Part shown: one piece after another, positions 48,883 through 58,845 of the stretch | Numbering within the stretch: the first letter of the stretch is position 1 | How the letters are laid out: each line of letters starts with the position of its first letter | From: Variovorax sp. Sphag1AA | GTDB taxonomy: Bacteria; Pseudomonadota; Gammaproteobacteria; Burkholderiales; Burkholderiaceae_C | Direction: 5' to 3' | DNA: 64,000 bases | NCBI RefSeq assembly: GCF_014192575.1 | Contig: NZ_JACHYC010000003.1 | Span: forward strand, 682,001 to 746,000 | The notes under the pieces: model-generated | Seen by the model: only the letters and a program-made list of their open reading frames with translations | What the model was told of the DNA's origin: nothing | Databases searched by the model: none | Made by a program: the position numbers and the translations under genes

Positions 48883-50097
48883 TTGCAACACGATCTTCAC
48901 CTCGACGGCTACGTCAGCTTCACGATCGCGATCCTGCTGCTCTTCGTCGGCAAGGCGTGCACCCGGCGCTTCGAGTTGTTGCGGCGCTACAGCATCCCGG
49001 AAGCGGTCATGGGCGGACTGGTCTGCATCGTGGTGGTCAGCGCGCTGTATCTGGGCATCGGGCTGAAAGTGGACTTCCAGCTTGGCGTCCGCGATGTCCT
49101 GCTGCTGTATTTCTTCGCGGCGATCGGCCTGGGTTCTGACGTGCGGACCCTGCGTCAAGGTGGACGCCCGCTCGTAGTGCTCGTGGCCCTCTCCAGCGGC
49201 TTCATCGTGATGCAGAACCTCATTGGCATGGCGATCGCAAGCGCGTTCGGGCTGGACCACCGCGCCGGTCTGCTGACCGGCTCGGTCTCGCTGACCGGCG
49301 GCGTGGGCACCACGCTCGCATGGGCGCCCCATTTCGCCCGCGACCTCGGCATCGCCGATGCAGAGACCCTCGGTCTCGCAAGCAACATGGCCGGCCTGAT
49401 CGCGGCTTGCGCCATCGGCGGCCCCATCGCGGCCTTCCTGCTGCGCCGCCACAACCTGAAGTCATCAGCGGAGGCGGCGCTGCCCGCCGGCGGGCACTAC
49501 GAGGACGAGGATCGCGCACGACTCGACTACAACAGCGTGCTGATGGCCTTGCTCTGGCTCAACGTTGCACTGATCCTCGGCCGCGGCGTGAGCGACGCGA
49601 TCGCGCTGACCGGACTGCGACTGCCGGCATTCGTCGGTTGCCTCATCGCCGGCATCCTGGTGCGCAACATCACGGCGATGTTCACGCAACAGAAAGGTCA
49701 GCTCTGGCACTGGGAGCGGATGCGCGCCGGCGTGTCGCTGATCTCGGACATCTGTCTCGGCGTGTTCCTCACGATGGCGCTGATGGGCTTGCAGCTCTGG
49801 CAGATGCACGGCGTCGCCACCTTCGTGCTGACTGCGCTGACGCTTCAGGTGCTGGCGGCGATCGCGTTCACCGTGCTGGTGGTGTTCCGCTTCATGGGCC
49901 GCGACTACGACGCGGCCGTGGTCTGCGCGGGCTTCGGCGGCATCGCGCTGGGTTCGACCGCCACCGCCATCGCCAACATGAGCGCAGTCACGCGCGAGCA
50001 CGGCACCGCGCCTCGCGCGTTCATCGTGGTGCCGCTGGTATGCGGCTTCTTCATCGATCTGGTGAATGCCTTGGTGATCGGGTTCATGGCCCGTTGA
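48883..50097 (+). CDS. gltS: Sodium/glutamate symporter
   Basis: GltS-family carrier of 404 residues (E. coli GltS is about 401) with about ten hydrophobic helices; two inverted half-repeats are suggested by GSVSLTGGVGTTLAWAP and AGFGGIALGSTATAIANM, the paired Gly/Ser/Thr hairpins of this family. RRYSIPEAVMGGL near the N-terminus is also typical. The start is taken as TTG 48883 because this gives the standard length and there is no ATG nearby in frame. It would import glutamate with sodium. Confidence 0.85.
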   Translation: MQHDLHLDGYVSFTIAILLLFVGKACTRRFELLRRYSIPEAVMGGLVCIVVVSALYLGIGLKVDFQLGVRDVLLLYFFAAIGLGSDVRTLRQGGRPLVVLVALSSGFIVMQNLIGMAIASAFGLDHRAGLLTGSVSLTGGVGTTLAWAPHFARDLGIADAETLGLASNMAGLIAACAIGGPIAAFLLRRHNLKSSAEAALPAGGHYEDEDRARLDYNSVLMALLWLNVALILGRGVSDAIALTGLRLPAFVGCLIAGILVRNITAMFTQQKGQLWHWERMRAGVSLISDICLGVFLTMALMGLQLWQMHGVATFVLTALTLQVLAAIAFTVLVVFRFMGRDYDAAVVCAGFGGIALGSTATAIANMSAVTREHGTAPRAFIVVPLVCGFFIDLVNALVIGFMAR

Positions 50098-50104
50098 GCA
50101 CGGG

Positions 50105-50551
50105 TCAGAGAAACGCAGACAGTTTCTGCGCAGCGGCCTTGAGCAGCTCGAACTCCTCATCGTCGAGGTGGATCGCCTCGGTGTCGAAGTGCGAAAGCGT
50201 GCCCCAGAGATCGCCTTCCGGTGTGACCACCGGAACGCTGTGGTACGACACCACCACGCCACGGTAGGGATGCCCGAGCAGCCTCTCGTCCACTGCAGAG
50301 TTGTCGGTGCGAAACGAACCATCGCGCAACGCGAAGCGGCAGAAGCTCACCTCGAACGGAACCGCGAGCAGATAGGCCGGACGTGCAGCATTCTTCTTAT
50401 CGAAGAGGAATTCGTTGCGCAGCAGCGCACCCTCGAACCGATAGATCGCACTGAACCGATGCGGCACGCCTGAGTTGAGCCACGCGAGTGCTTCTTCGAC
50501 ACCCGAACTGCGCACCACATCCAGAAACGCCTCGACGCTGCGTAAGTTCAT
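50105..50551 (-). CDS. GAF domain protein
   Basis: Small single GAF-domain protein of 148 residues: FSAIYRFEGALLRNEFLFDKK near 33-53 and RGVVVSYHSVPVVTPEGDLWGTL near 97-119. No output domain is fused, so it may bind a small ligand or act as a sensor partner. Convergent with gltS, 7 bases between the stops. The 228 bases upstream (50552-50779) contain no gene I can support. Confidence 0.8.
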   Translation of the reverse strand: MNLRSVEAFLDVVRSSGVEEALAWLNSGVPHRFSAIYRFEGALLRNEFLFDKKNAARPAYLLAVPFEVSFCRFALRDGSFRTDNSAVDERLLGHPYRGVVVSYHSVPVVTPEGDLWGTLSHFDTEAIHLDDEEFELLKAAAQKLSAFL

Positions 50552-50779
50552 GCGAACAGTCTACGCCGGCCCAGTGACGCAGAGATGGCGCGCACACCAT
50601 CTGAAGCAATCGCCCACCCGCTGCGGGTGAGACAAAACGCGATTCAGATGCACCCCACAATGCGAGCCATTCTCATTTGCGCTTAAAAGGGTGCCCAGCG
50701 CCTCCCTTCAAAGAGGTGCCATGTCGGTCGTAGAAACTATGGCGATCACAAGGAGCAACAACATTCGCACCCGAGGCCC

Positions 50780-51276
50780 ATGCCAAAAGCTCCTTCCAAC
50801 GTCAGCCCTCTGATCCCGACACTAGCCCGGCGCATCGTCGAGATGATCCGGCGCGAAGGGTACCCGGTCGGCCACAGGCTGACCGAGCAGGCGCTGTGCG
50901 AGGAGCTCGATGTCTCCCGCTCGCCGGTGCGAAAGGCGCTGCAGTTCCTGCAGGAGGCTGGCGCAGTCACCTCGGAACGCAATCGCGGATTCCAGGTGGC
51001 GCGGATGCCCGCCGAACTCGGTGAGCTGGAGTTGGCGCCGAATCCAGCGTCAGCCGGGTCGTCGAGTACGGCACCCGCCTCGACCGGGCCCGACTTCACC
51101 GGCAATGCGAGGAGCACCTCGTGCTGATCGATCTGCTGGTGAAGGGCGAACGCATGGAGGCGTCGCAATTCCTGCGGCAGCACCTCAACACGGCGAGGAT
51201 CACAAAGATCGGAAAGGACGACGAGCGCTCGCGCGGTGCGTCGGGCGACGACTCAACCCTCGGCGGGCGCCACTGA
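50780..51276 (+). pseudogene. GntR/FadR-family regulator with internal deletion and frameshift
   Basis: The first about 75 codons read as a GntR winged helix (LTEQALCEELDVSRSPVRKALQ, then GFQVAR). The frame then runs into nonsense and stops at 51127. In another frame, from about 51045 to the TGA at 51274-51276, lies the end of an FCD effector domain (EHLVLIDLLVKGERMEASQF and RQHL). Most of the effector domain between the two parts is missing. The lesion resembles that of the TetR pseudogene at 12786. The DNA-binding half could still be made but would lack its sensor. Confidence 0.6.
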
Positions 51277-51301
51277 CGCGCCTTTGATCCGCGAAGGGCG
51301 A

Positions 51302-52255
51302 ATGGACAGCAGCGAACACGAGCGCATGGATCTCGCTGCCCTCGAAGCGAGGGTTGGCCGCGCGCATCTGCGGCAACGCCTGAGCATCGAGGCCGAGCTC
51401 GAGGCTCGCGTCATCCGCCGGCGCACGCGCTCCTTCGGACTCGGAAACCTGTATTCGCTCAACGCCCTGGTCCGCATCGGGCTCTTGCTGACCGGGATGC
51501 ACGGACGCGGATTGCGCAACGTGCTGAACATACAGCTGCGGAACAACGAGGTCCGGCTCACGCGTCTGCCGCCTGCCTTCGAAGGATTCAGACTGCTGCA
51601 CCTGAGCGACTTGCACATCGACATGAGCGAGGCTCATCTCGAGCACCTTGTCGAGACGGTGCGGGGCGTTGCGCATGACATCTGCGTGCTGACCGGGGAC
51701 TTCCGGTTTCGCAACTTCGGGCCGTACGGTCCCACACTGGATGCGCTGGCACTCTTGCGGCCACATTTGGGCGAATCGGCGTACGCGGTGCTGGGCAACC
51801 ATGACACCGTCCGCCTGGTGCCGGGCATGGAAGCGATGGGCATCAGCGTGCTCATGAATGAATCTGTGCGAATCGAACGCGACGGCGATTCCCTGATGCT
51901 GGCGGGCATCGATGATGCGCATTACTTTCGAACGCACAACTTTCACAAGGCCGCGGCGGATCTTGCGCCCGACGATTGCGCGATCCTGCTTTCGCACACA
52001 CCCGAGCCCTATCGCCTTGCAGCGCACGCCGACTTCAGCCTGATGCTGAGCGGGCACACCCATGGCGGGCAGATCTGCCTGCCCGGCGGCATCCCGATCA
52101 TCACGGGATCGCAGGCTCCTCGCGCCACTGTGCGGGGGGCGTGGCAGCACCGCGGGATGGTCGGATACACCTCGGTCGGCTGTGGGTCGTCGATGGTCGA
52201 TGTCCGCTTCAATTGCCTGCCCGAGGTCACATTGCATCGGCTGCACCGCGGCTGA
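51302..52255 (+). CDS. Metallophosphoesterase
   Basis: Calcineurin-like phosphoesterase of 317 residues. All metal motifs are present: SDLHID (about 101-106), LTGDF, GNHD, LSHTPE and SGHTHGGQ. A hydrophobic N-terminal segment (about 50-65) suggests membrane attachment, as in YkuE/YaeI-type phosphodiesterases. The ATG at 51302 is used; an upstream start would overlap the GntR remnant. The substrate may be a lipid phosphodiester. Confidence 0.82.
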   Translation: MDSSEHERMDLAALEARVGRAHLRQRLSIEAELEARVIRRRTRSFGLGNLYSLNALVRIGLLLTGMHGRGLRNVLNIQLRNNEVRLTRLPPAFEGFRLLHLSDLHIDMSEAHLEHLVETVRGVAHDICVLTGDFRFRNFGPYGPTLDALALLRPHLGESAYAVLGNHDTVRLVPGMEAMGISVLMNESVRIERDGDSLMLAGIDDAHYFRTHNFHKAAADLAPDDCAILLSHTPEPYRLAAHADFSLMLSGHTHGGQICLPGGIPIITGSQAPRATVRGAWQHRGMVGYTSVGCGSSMVDVRFNCLPEVTLHRLHRG

Positions 52256-52305
52256 TGCGCTACGGCATATTGCGCGGCCACCGCCGATGGTGCACGCTTC
52301 GCGGC

Positions 52306-53286
52306 ATGAAACGCCGGACGGTCCTGGGCACTGCCTGCGCCCTTGCATTGGTGCAGAACAGTCCGCGCGCGGGCGCGGCCGACAAGGTGCTGCGCCTGGG
52401 ATGGGTGACCGCACAGGAAGCCGCCAGCCTGACGCCGATGGTCACCGCGCTGCGCGCCTCGCTGGCCAGGCTGGGCTACGTCGAAGGCCAGAACGTCTCC
52501 ATCGCGTTCAGGTATGGCGACGGCTCTGCCGATCGGGTTCCTGAAATGGTCGCGGAACTTCAGCGCCTGCCGATCGACATCCTGCTCGTGCAGGGCGGCC
52601 CGGCGGTGAACGTCGTGGCCGGCCTTCCGGTGGCCGTTCCTGTGGCCTACGTCTACAGCGGCGATCCTGTCTCGGCCGGCTTCGCGAAGAGCCTTGCGCA
52701 CCCCGAATCGAATATGACCGGCCTGACGCTGCTGGCCGCCGAGATGAATGGCAAGCTGCTGGAGATCCTGCGCGAGATGCTTCCGACAGTGCGCGATGTG
52801 GCCATCGTCGCCAACCCCGAACACCCCGGCTGCAATATCGAGCGCGACTACACCGACGGCGCGGCAAGGCAGCTCGGCATGCGGACCGAATACTTTCCCG
52901 CGCGAACGCGCGAAGAGTTGACGTCGTCGCTCCAGGCGATGGCCGATTCGCCGGCGCGTGCCGTGTCGATCTTCAGCGACAGCTTCGCGGTGTCCAACCG
53001 GCGGCAGATCCTCGATTTCGCGATTGCGCGAAAGATGCCCGTCATGACGGGCTGGCCGGTCTTCGCGGACAGCGGTGCGCTCTGCACCTACGGGCCGCGC
53101 CTCGTGGACTCGTACGCACGGCTCGCCTCATATGTCGACCGAATCGCCAAGGGTGCCAAACCGGCAGACTTGCCGATCGAGCGGCCCACCACTTTCGAGT
53201 TGGTGCTGAACGTCAAGACCGCCAACGCGATCGGGCTCCAGCTGCCGCAGTCGCTGCTGGTGCGGGCCAATCGCCTCATCAGTTGA
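52306..53286 (+). CDS. ABC transporter substrate-binding protein (ABC_sub_bind family)
   Basis: Exported receptor of 326 residues. A twin-basic N-terminus (MKRRTVLGTACALALVQNSPRAGA) is a signal peptide that could use Sec or Tat. The mature region has the ABC_sub_bind pattern: LGYVEGQNVSIAFRYGDG, PVAYVYSGDPVSAGF, and TFELVLNVKTANAIGLQLPQSLLVRA at the end, a family hallmark. No permease or ATPase gene is adjacent, an orphan arrangement common in Burkholderiales. Ligand unknown. Confidence 0.85.
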   Translation: MKRRTVLGTACALALVQNSPRAGAADKVLRLGWVTAQEAASLTPMVTALRASLARLGYVEGQNVSIAFRYGDGSADRVPEMVAELQRLPIDILLVQGGPAVNVVAGLPVAVPVAYVYSGDPVSAGFAKSLAHPESNMTGLTLLAAEMNGKLLEILREMLPTVRDVAIVANPEHPGCNIERDYTDGAARQLGMRTEYFPARTREELTSSLQAMADSPARAVSIFSDSFAVSNRRQILDFAIARKMPVMTGWPVFADSGALCTYGPRLVDSYARLASYVDRIAKGAKPADLPIERPTTFELVLNVKTANAIGLQLPQSLLVRANRLIS

Positions 53287-53343
53287 GGGCTTGAATCCAT
53301 CGTCGGCCACTTTGCTGCGTACGCGAAGGCCGCGCCCATCGGT

Positions 53344-54576
53344 TCACGCCCGGCCGCGGACCATGTCGAGCAGGCGACCCACGATGCGCTCGCCATCGGC
53401 CCGCAGGCCGTTGTGGGCGTACTCGTTGGTCACCCAGGCCCGCAGCCCACGAACGCCACGAGCCGTCTCCTCGGCAAATGATCGCTCCACGTAGACATCG
53501 TCGACGTACACGGTCGCTGCCACCGGGACCTCATTGCGGGCGAGTCGGTCCGCGTCGTACAGGCGTGGCCATGGATGCTCGGCCAGCAGCTGCGCCACCT
53601 CGCGGTGCGCGCGCAAGCCCGAGTAGTCGTCCCACATCCAAGGGAAGACGTGCTCTGCGCCGAGGAGGTCGCCGGTCAGCGCCTCCTCGGGCGCGAGCCG
53701 GTGTGCCGACCAGAGGGTGGCACCGCCATCGGCGTACGAGGACTCATGGAGCGTCGCGTAGATCGGATTGCGCTCCCAGGGTGACGCCATCTGCGCGTCG
53801 ATCATGAATGCCGCCGAGCCGAAGGGCAGCTCGAGCAGGTGATGCAGCCGTTCGAACCCGGCGCTGTCGCCGAGCCACATTCCGGTCTGCCGAAACCGAC
53901 GCGATGTGAGGCGGTCGCCGTTGGGCAAGCGGACGTCTTCCTCGTCGAGCCGGCGCAGGATCGTCCGCAAACGATCGAGGTCTCCTGGGTATCGGGCGTG
54001 ATAGCGCTGATTCGCTTCGCACACACGCACCCATGTCGCCGCGTAGACCTCGTCGACCGGCCGATTCGTGATCGGCGCGAGGCCGCCGGTGATGAGGACC
54101 TCCCGCAGGCCCTCGGGGGCCAGCGACAGATAGGTGAGCGAGGTGAAGCCCCCGAAGCTCTGACCGAGCAGACTCCAGCGCAGGGCGCCGAGTTCAGCGC
54201 GGATCAGTTCGAGGTCGCGCACGATCGAGTCGGCGCGGAAATGCGTGAGGTACTCGGCTTGGTCGGCAGGCGCTGCCCCTGGGATGACTGGCCCGACGGG
54301 CGTGGAGCGCCCTGTGCCCCGCTGGTCAAGCAGCAGGACCCGGAAGTCGGTAAGGGCACGCGCCATCCACCCTGAGGGCGGGCTCGTCGGGCGAGCGGCC
54401 TCGAAGCCTGGGCCGCCCTGCAGGAACACGAGGTAGGGGCGATCAAGACCGTCTAGTGCAGCAAGCTCGCGCGTGAACACACTGATCGTGCCGCGCAGCG
54501 GGTCGCCGTGAACCAAGGGAACCGAGTGCTCGCGCTCGGTCAAAACTGCCCCGGGCATGCGGTAGGTCGTACTCAT
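53344..54576 (-). CDS. Alpha/beta hydrolase, proline iminopeptidase-like (S33)
   Basis: Hydrolase of 410 residues of the proline iminopeptidase type. The oxyanion-hole motif is QGGPG (53-57; usually HGGPG), DQRGTGRST follows at 84-92, and the nucleophile is S140 in GQSFGG. The length suits the larger actinobacterial-like PIPs that free N-terminal proline or act on esters and amides. An ATG 9 bases upstream would add three residues. Single gene with a 100-base gap to nadE upstream on the same strand. Confidence 0.82.
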   Translation of the reverse strand: MSTTYRMPGAVLTEREHSVPLVHGDPLRGTISVFTRELAALDGLDRPYLVFLQGGPGFEAARPTSPPSGWMARALTDFRVLLLDQRGTGRSTPVGPVIPGAAPADQAEYLTHFRADSIVRDLELIRAELGALRWSLLGQSFGGFTSLTYLSLAPEGLREVLITGGLAPITNRPVDEVYAATWVRVCEANQRYHARYPGDLDRLRTILRRLDEEDVRLPNGDRLTSRRFRQTGMWLGDSAGFERLHHLLELPFGSAAFMIDAQMASPWERNPIYATLHESSYADGGATLWSAHRLAPEEALTGDLLGAEHVFPWMWDDYSGLRAHREVAQLLAEHPWPRLYDADRLARNEVPVAATVYVDDVYVERSFAEETARGVRGLRAWVTNEYAHNGLRADGERIVGRLLDMVRGRA

Positions 54577-54676
54577 GGCTCGCATTAGAACCCGAACGTG
54601 CGCTCGCCTCGGGCGCGACCCGATTGCCTGCGGCGGCCCATTCTCGATTCGGGTAGTGCTGAAAAATGTGGTGCAG

Positions 54677-56770
54677 TCAGCCCTTCGCGGGAGGTGCCTC
54701 GGCCGGTATGCCTTCCAGATCGGCCATCCATACCGCCGCTTCAGAATCGCTCGGCGCACGCCAGTCGCCTCGGGGCGACAGCGACCCGCCGGACCCGACC
54801 TTCGGCGCATTCGGCACGCAGCTGCGCTTGAACTGGCTGGTCTTGAAGAAGCGATAGAGGAAGGTGCGCAGATGGCGCCGGATTTCGGCGAGCCCGTACT
54901 CGTTGCGCTCGGTCTGCAACTCATCGGGCCATGCGCCGAGCGTGCGGTCATGCCAAGCCTGGTAGGCCAGGTACGCGACCTTCGTCGGCCGGAAGCCGAA
55001 ACGCAGCGTGTAGTAGAGATGAAAGTCCTGCAGCTCGTAGGGGCCGATGGTGTCCTCGGTGCGCTGGCCCGGCTGCGCGCGCGCATCCGAGCCGGCCGCG
55101 GCGGTCGCGGGCACCAGTTCGGGGCTGACTTCGGTGTCGACGATGGCTTCGAGCACGCGGCTGCCTTCGGCGCCGATCTCGTTCTTCTCGGCGACCCAGC
55201 GCACCAGATGCTTGATGAGCGTCTTGGGAACGCTCGCGTTCACGTTGTAGTGCGACATGTGGTCGCCCACGCCATAGGTGCACCAACCAAGCGCCAGTTC
55301 GCTGAGATCGCCGGTGCCGACCACGATGCCGCCATGATGGTTCGCGAGCCGGAAGAGATGACTGGTGCGCTCGCCCGCCTGCACGTTCTCGAAGGTGATG
55401 TCGTACTGCGGCACGCCGTCCTTGAAGGGGTGGCCGAGGTCGACCAGCATCTGCGTGCAGCTCGGGCGGATGTCGATCTCCTGCGCCGTGCAGCCGACCG
55501 CGCGCATCAGCGCGTGCGCCTGCCCGAGCGTGCGATCGCTCGTCGCGAAGCCGGGCATCGTGTAGCCGAGGATGTTCGACCGCGGGATGCCGAGACGGTC
55601 CACCGCCTTCGCGCAGACCAGCAGCGCGTGGGTCGAATCCAGCCCGCCCGAGACGCCGATGACGAGCTTCTTGATGCCCGCTGCCTCCATGCGCTGCACC
55701 AGCGACTGCACCTGGATGTTGAACACCTCGTGGCAGCGGTCGTCGCGATGCGCCGCATCGGCCGGCACATACGGAAAGCGCTCGACCTTGCGCAGCAGTT
55801 CGCGCGATGCAGGCCGCGGGATCTCCAGGTCGAAATCCACCGTTCGCCACGTCTGGAGCACCGCGCGATGCTTCTGCGCCGACACGCCGAAGGAGTTCTG
55901 CCGCATGCGCTCGCGCGCCAGGTGCTCGAGGTCCACGTCCGCGCAGATCATGTGCGAGCTGTTGCTGAAACGCTCGCTCTCGGCCAGCATCTCGCCGCTT
56001 TCGTAGATCAGCGCCTGCCCGTCCCACGCGAGATCGGTGGTCGATTCGCCGATCCCCGCCGACGAATAGAGGTACGCCGCGAGGCAGCGCGCCGAATGCA
56101 GGCTCACGAGCTGATGCCGGTAGGCCGACTTGCCGATCGTGATGTTCGATGCGGAGAGGTTGACCAGCACCGTCGCGCCTGCAAGCGCCGCATGGCTCGA
56201 CGGCGGGATCGGCACCCACACGTCCTCGCAGATCTCGACGTGCAGTTTCAGCAGGGGCAACTGGCGCGCACGCAGCATCAGGTCGGTGCCAAAAGGCACG
56301 CGCTGTCCGAACAGCTCGATCTCGGTCGCGAGCGCCGAATCGGCTGCCGCGAACTGGCGCGCCTCGTAGAACTCGCCGTAATTCGGCAGGTAGGTCTTCG
56401 GGAACACCCCGAGCACGCGCCCGCCCGCAACCGCCGCTGCGCAATTGAAGAGCCGGTGATCGACGCGAAGCGGCAGACCCACCACCGCGACCGCGTTCAC
56501 CTCGCGCGAGGCCTCGACGACCGTCTGCAAGGCGGCCTCGCAGGCATCGAGCAGCGCGGCCTGGTGGAACAGATCGTCACAGGTGTAAGCCGAGAGCCCC
56601 AGTTCGGGGAACGCCACCAGCACGGCGCCCTTGGCGGCGGCTTCGCGGTACATCCGTACGGTTTCGGCGGCGTTGAACACGGGGTCGGCAACGCGATTGC
56701 GCGGGACCGCAACGGCCACGCGGGCAAAACCATGGCGGTACGGGTTGTGGAAATCGAGCGGAGTCGTCAT
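54677..56770 (-). CDS. nadE: Glutamine-dependent NAD(+) synthetase
   Basis: Two-domain enzyme of 697 residues that converts deamido-NAD to NAD using glutamine. N-terminal nitrilase-type glutaminase with the Glu-Lys-Cys triad E56 (FPELGLS), K125 (FPKTYLP) and C181 (EICEDVW). The C-terminal ammonia-dependent synthetase has the ATP loop GVSGGLDST (near 365). The start at 56770 is the first in-frame ATG with a matching family beginning. Housekeeping final step of NAD biosynthesis. Confidence 0.95.
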   Translation of the reverse strand: MTTPLDFHNPYRHGFARVAVAVPRNRVADPVFNAAETVRMYREAAAKGAVLVAFPELGLSAYTCDDLFHQAALLDACEAALQTVVEASREVNAVAVVGLPLRVDHRLFNCAAAVAGGRVLGVFPKTYLPNYGEFYEARQFAAADSALATEIELFGQRVPFGTDLMLRARQLPLLKLHVEICEDVWVPIPPSSHAALAGATVLVNLSASNITIGKSAYRHQLVSLHSARCLAAYLYSSAGIGESTTDLAWDGQALIYESGEMLAESERFSNSSHMICADVDLEHLARERMRQNSFGVSAQKHRAVLQTWRTVDFDLEIPRPASRELLRKVERFPYVPADAAHRDDRCHEVFNIQVQSLVQRMEAAGIKKLVIGVSGGLDSTHALLVCAKAVDRLGIPRSNILGYTMPGFATSDRTLGQAHALMRAVGCTAQEIDIRPSCTQMLVDLGHPFKDGVPQYDITFENVQAGERTSHLFRLANHHGGIVVGTGDLSELALGWCTYGVGDHMSHYNVNASVPKTLIKHLVRWVAEKNEIGAEGSRVLEAIVDTEVSPELVPATAAAGSDARAQPGQRTEDTIGPYELQDFHLYYTLRFGFRPTKVAYLAYQAWHDRTLGAWPDELQTERNEYGLAEIRRHLRTFLYRFFKTSQFKRSCVPNAPKVGSGGSLSPRGDWRAPSDSEAAVWMADLEGIPAEAPPAKG

Positions 56771-56915
56771 GGACCGGATTTTGCAGGTACGCGCCGAAAC
56801 AGGCGGAATCCGGGAATTTCTGTCGGCCTGGACTGACCCGCGCACGGGAACAGCGCCGAAGGTGGCACTCATGAGCTTCGGGCCTGATGGCGTACTGAAA
56901 CTCAAGGAGAGCTGC

Positions 56916-57293
56916 ATGACCGGGCTCAGCGAAAAGCAATTGGCATCGTTGCGGAAGAAGCTCGACCGGCGAGAGGCGGAGCTGTCGGCCGAGCTCGCGT
57001 CCATCAACAACGAGGCGATGGAGGCATCGGCGCACCTGCCGCCCTTGGAAGCCGGCGACACCGTCGATCAGGCCGACGCCCGGACCCACGAGACGATCCG
57101 CGACGGCGAGGCGCTGCGCGACGCGCTCGAACTGCGCCGCATCGCCGATGCCAGGGAGCGCATGCGTAACGGGCGTTACGGCCGGTGTATCGACTGCGAT
57201 ACGCAGATTCCGCGAGAGAGACTAGAGGTGCAGCCCTCCAGCGAGCGCTGCGTGCCCTGCCAGCGGCTTTACGAGGCGCATCACCCGGCCTGA
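56916..57293 (+). CDS. TraR/DksA family zinc-finger protein
   Basis: A 125-residue DksA-like protein with an N-terminal coiled coil (about 5-35, 60-85), then a four-cysteine zinc finger: C91, C94, C112 and C115. CAAGGAGAG precedes ATG 56916. DksA-type proteins enter the RNA polymerase secondary channel; the tip acidic pair (DxxDxA in DksA) appears here as DQADARTHE near 51-59. It is a paralogue-like short form, not the housekeeping DksA of about 140-150 residues. Divergent from nadE. Confidence 0.82.
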   Translation: MTGLSEKQLASLRKKLDRREAELSAELASINNEAMEASAHLPPLEAGDTVDQADARTHETIRDGEALRDALELRRIADARERMRNGRYGRCIDCDTQIPRERLEVQPSSERCVPCQRLYEAHHPA

Positions 57294-57338
57294 AACGCCT
57301 GAGCCAGCGCGGGGCACCAATGGACATAGAGTTTTTGA

Positions 57339-57869
57339 ATGAGTCTCTGGCACCCGAACCTCAGCTGGATCACGAACCAGCTCGCCGTCGGCGGAAGCTT
57401 TCCGCTCGAACGCGCGGATGCGCTCGCGCATGACCACCGCATCGCGGCGGTGGTCGACCTGCGCGGCGAGGCGGTGCCCGACGCGGTCGTGATGCGCCGC
57501 CACGGCATCTCGCTGCTGCATCTTCCGACCGAGGACATGTGCGCGCTTGAAACGCCCGACCTCGAGTACGGCATCCGTTTCGCGAATGAATTCCTCGATG
57601 CGAACAAGCGCGTGCTCATCCATTGCGAGTACGGCATCGGGCGCTCGGCCACGCTGGCCCTGTGCGTGCTCGTGCATCGCGGCATGCCGCCGCTCGAGGC
57701 GCTCGCGCTGCTGAAGAAGCAGCGCCCGCAGGTGGCACCATCGCCGCCGCAGTTCGAGTGCTGGCGCGCGTGGCTGGACAGCTATCGCTTCACTCGAGAC
57801 GTCGACTGGAAGCTGCCCAGCTTTGACCAATTCACCGAGGTCGCCTACGTCCGTCCGAAGCGGCGCTGA
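57339..57869 (+). CDS. Dual-specificity/tyrosine phosphatase-like protein
   Basis: Cysteine phosphatase of 176 residues with the P-loop HCEYGIGRSA (95-104): nucleophile C96 and R102. A candidate general acid is D66 (LPTEDM). No signal peptide, so cytoplasmic. The substrate could be a phosphoprotein or phosphoinositide-like molecule; not determinable. It is 45 bases downstream of the DksA-like gene and could be co-transcribed. Confidence 0.8.
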   Translation: MSLWHPNLSWITNQLAVGGSFPLERADALAHDHRIAAVVDLRGEAVPDAVVMRRHGISLLHLPTEDMCALETPDLEYGIRFANEFLDANKRVLIHCEYGIGRSATLALCVLVHRGMPPLEALALLKKQRPQVAPSPPQFECWRAWLDSYRFTRDVDWKLPSFDQFTEVAYVRPKRR

Positions 57870-57939
57870 GCCCCGTTGCCGCGCATCCGTGGAAAATGCG
57901 GCCCTGGCATGCGCGGCATGCCCGACGCGGGGAACCAAC

Positions 57940-58743
57940 ATGATCCACAGCGACCACGTGCTCCAGGCCCAACGCAGGCTGCGCGGCAGCCTGCTCGATG
58001 ACCGCTGCACGCTGCCCTGGCGGCCGGCCCGGGAGTTCGCGGCGCAGATGCTCCTCTACGTCGAGGACCCGCTCCAGTGCTGGCGCGTCGGGGTCGAATG
58101 CCTGCGCGAGCTGCTCGATGCCGATCGCGTCGATGGCGGCTTCGCGCAGCCTGGGCAGGCGCTCTACGCGCCACTGGCCGAATCGCTGCGGCCGGGCCGT
58201 GGGGTGCCCTCGGTGGTCGGTGCGGCAATGGACGCACGCGACCCGAGCCTGGCTGCCGTCTGGTCTTCCCACGACATGGTGATGTTTGGCGACGTCGCGA
58301 ACGACGCGCGTTTCGGGCCCGCGATGCGCGCGCAGCTCTCCTCGATCGGCACCGGCGCCAAGCTGGCAATTTCGCTGCACGACGGCAACCGGCCGCTGGG
58401 ACTGCTGTGCGCCGACTGGATCGAGCCCCGCTCCGGCTGGCAATCCGAAGCCTGCCTGCATCTGCCGCTGCTGGCGCGCTCGGTGCTCACACCGGTGCTG
58501 ACAGCGGCGCGTTCACTCGGTGAAACGGACGGCGATCCGCCACCCGCCGTCGCCGGGCTCACGCCCGCAGAGCTCAAGGTCGCGCGCATGGCGGCGACCG
58601 GCATGAGCTACAAGGAAATCGCGCGTGAACTGGGGCGTTCGTTTTCGACGGTCGACCACCAGCTGCGCAGTGCGCGCGACAAGCTGGGCGTGGCGTCGAC
58701 CGCACGACTCGCCAGCGTGCTGGCGGCCCGCTTCAGCCACTGA
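57940..58743 (+). CDS. LuxR family transcriptional regulator
   Basis: A 267-residue regulator with an N-terminal GAF-like sensor region (about 25-185; RVGVECLRELLDADRVDGGF, GTGAKLAISLHDG) and a C-terminal LuxR helix-turn-helix (about 205-265; LTPAELKVARMAATGMSYKEIARELG). No receiver aspartate, so it is ligand- rather than phosphorylation-controlled. It lies directly upstream of the aldehyde dehydrogenase gene, and the palindrome at 58766 is its most likely target. Confidence 0.85.
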   Translation: MIHSDHVLQAQRRLRGSLLDDRCTLPWRPAREFAAQMLLYVEDPLQCWRVGVECLRELLDADRVDGGFAQPGQALYAPLAESLRPGRGVPSVVGAAMDARDPSLAAVWSSHDMVMFGDVANDARFGPAMRAQLSSIGTGAKLAISLHDGNRPLGLLCADWIEPRSGWQSEACLHLPLLARSVLTPVLTAARSLGETDGDPPPAVAGLTPAELKVARMAATGMSYKEIARELGRSFSTVDHQLRSARDKLGVASTARLASVLAARFSH

Positions 58744-58765
58744 CGAGGCCCTCCGGGCGAACCCT

Positions 58766-58783
58766 ATCGCGAATCTTCGCGAT
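58766..58783. promoter_or_regulatory. Palindrome ATCGCGAATCTTCGCGAT
   Basis: Perfect 8-base arms around TC, between the LuxR regulator and the aldehyde dehydrogenase, 63 bases before the ATG. Its size fits a dimeric regulator operator. TAGACT near 58806 is a possible -10 box downstream. Confidence 0.5.
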
Positions 58784-58845
58784 GGAGTCGCGCGACCGCG
58801 CTGCCTAGACTCCGCCGGCAATACAAGCCCTAGCCCGGAGACATC

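Noticed and set aside
50090..50106. CCCGT-N5-ACGGG hairpin at the end of gltS as an intrinsic terminator
   Set aside because: Only five base pairs and no T-run on either strand; could be chance in GC-rich DNA.
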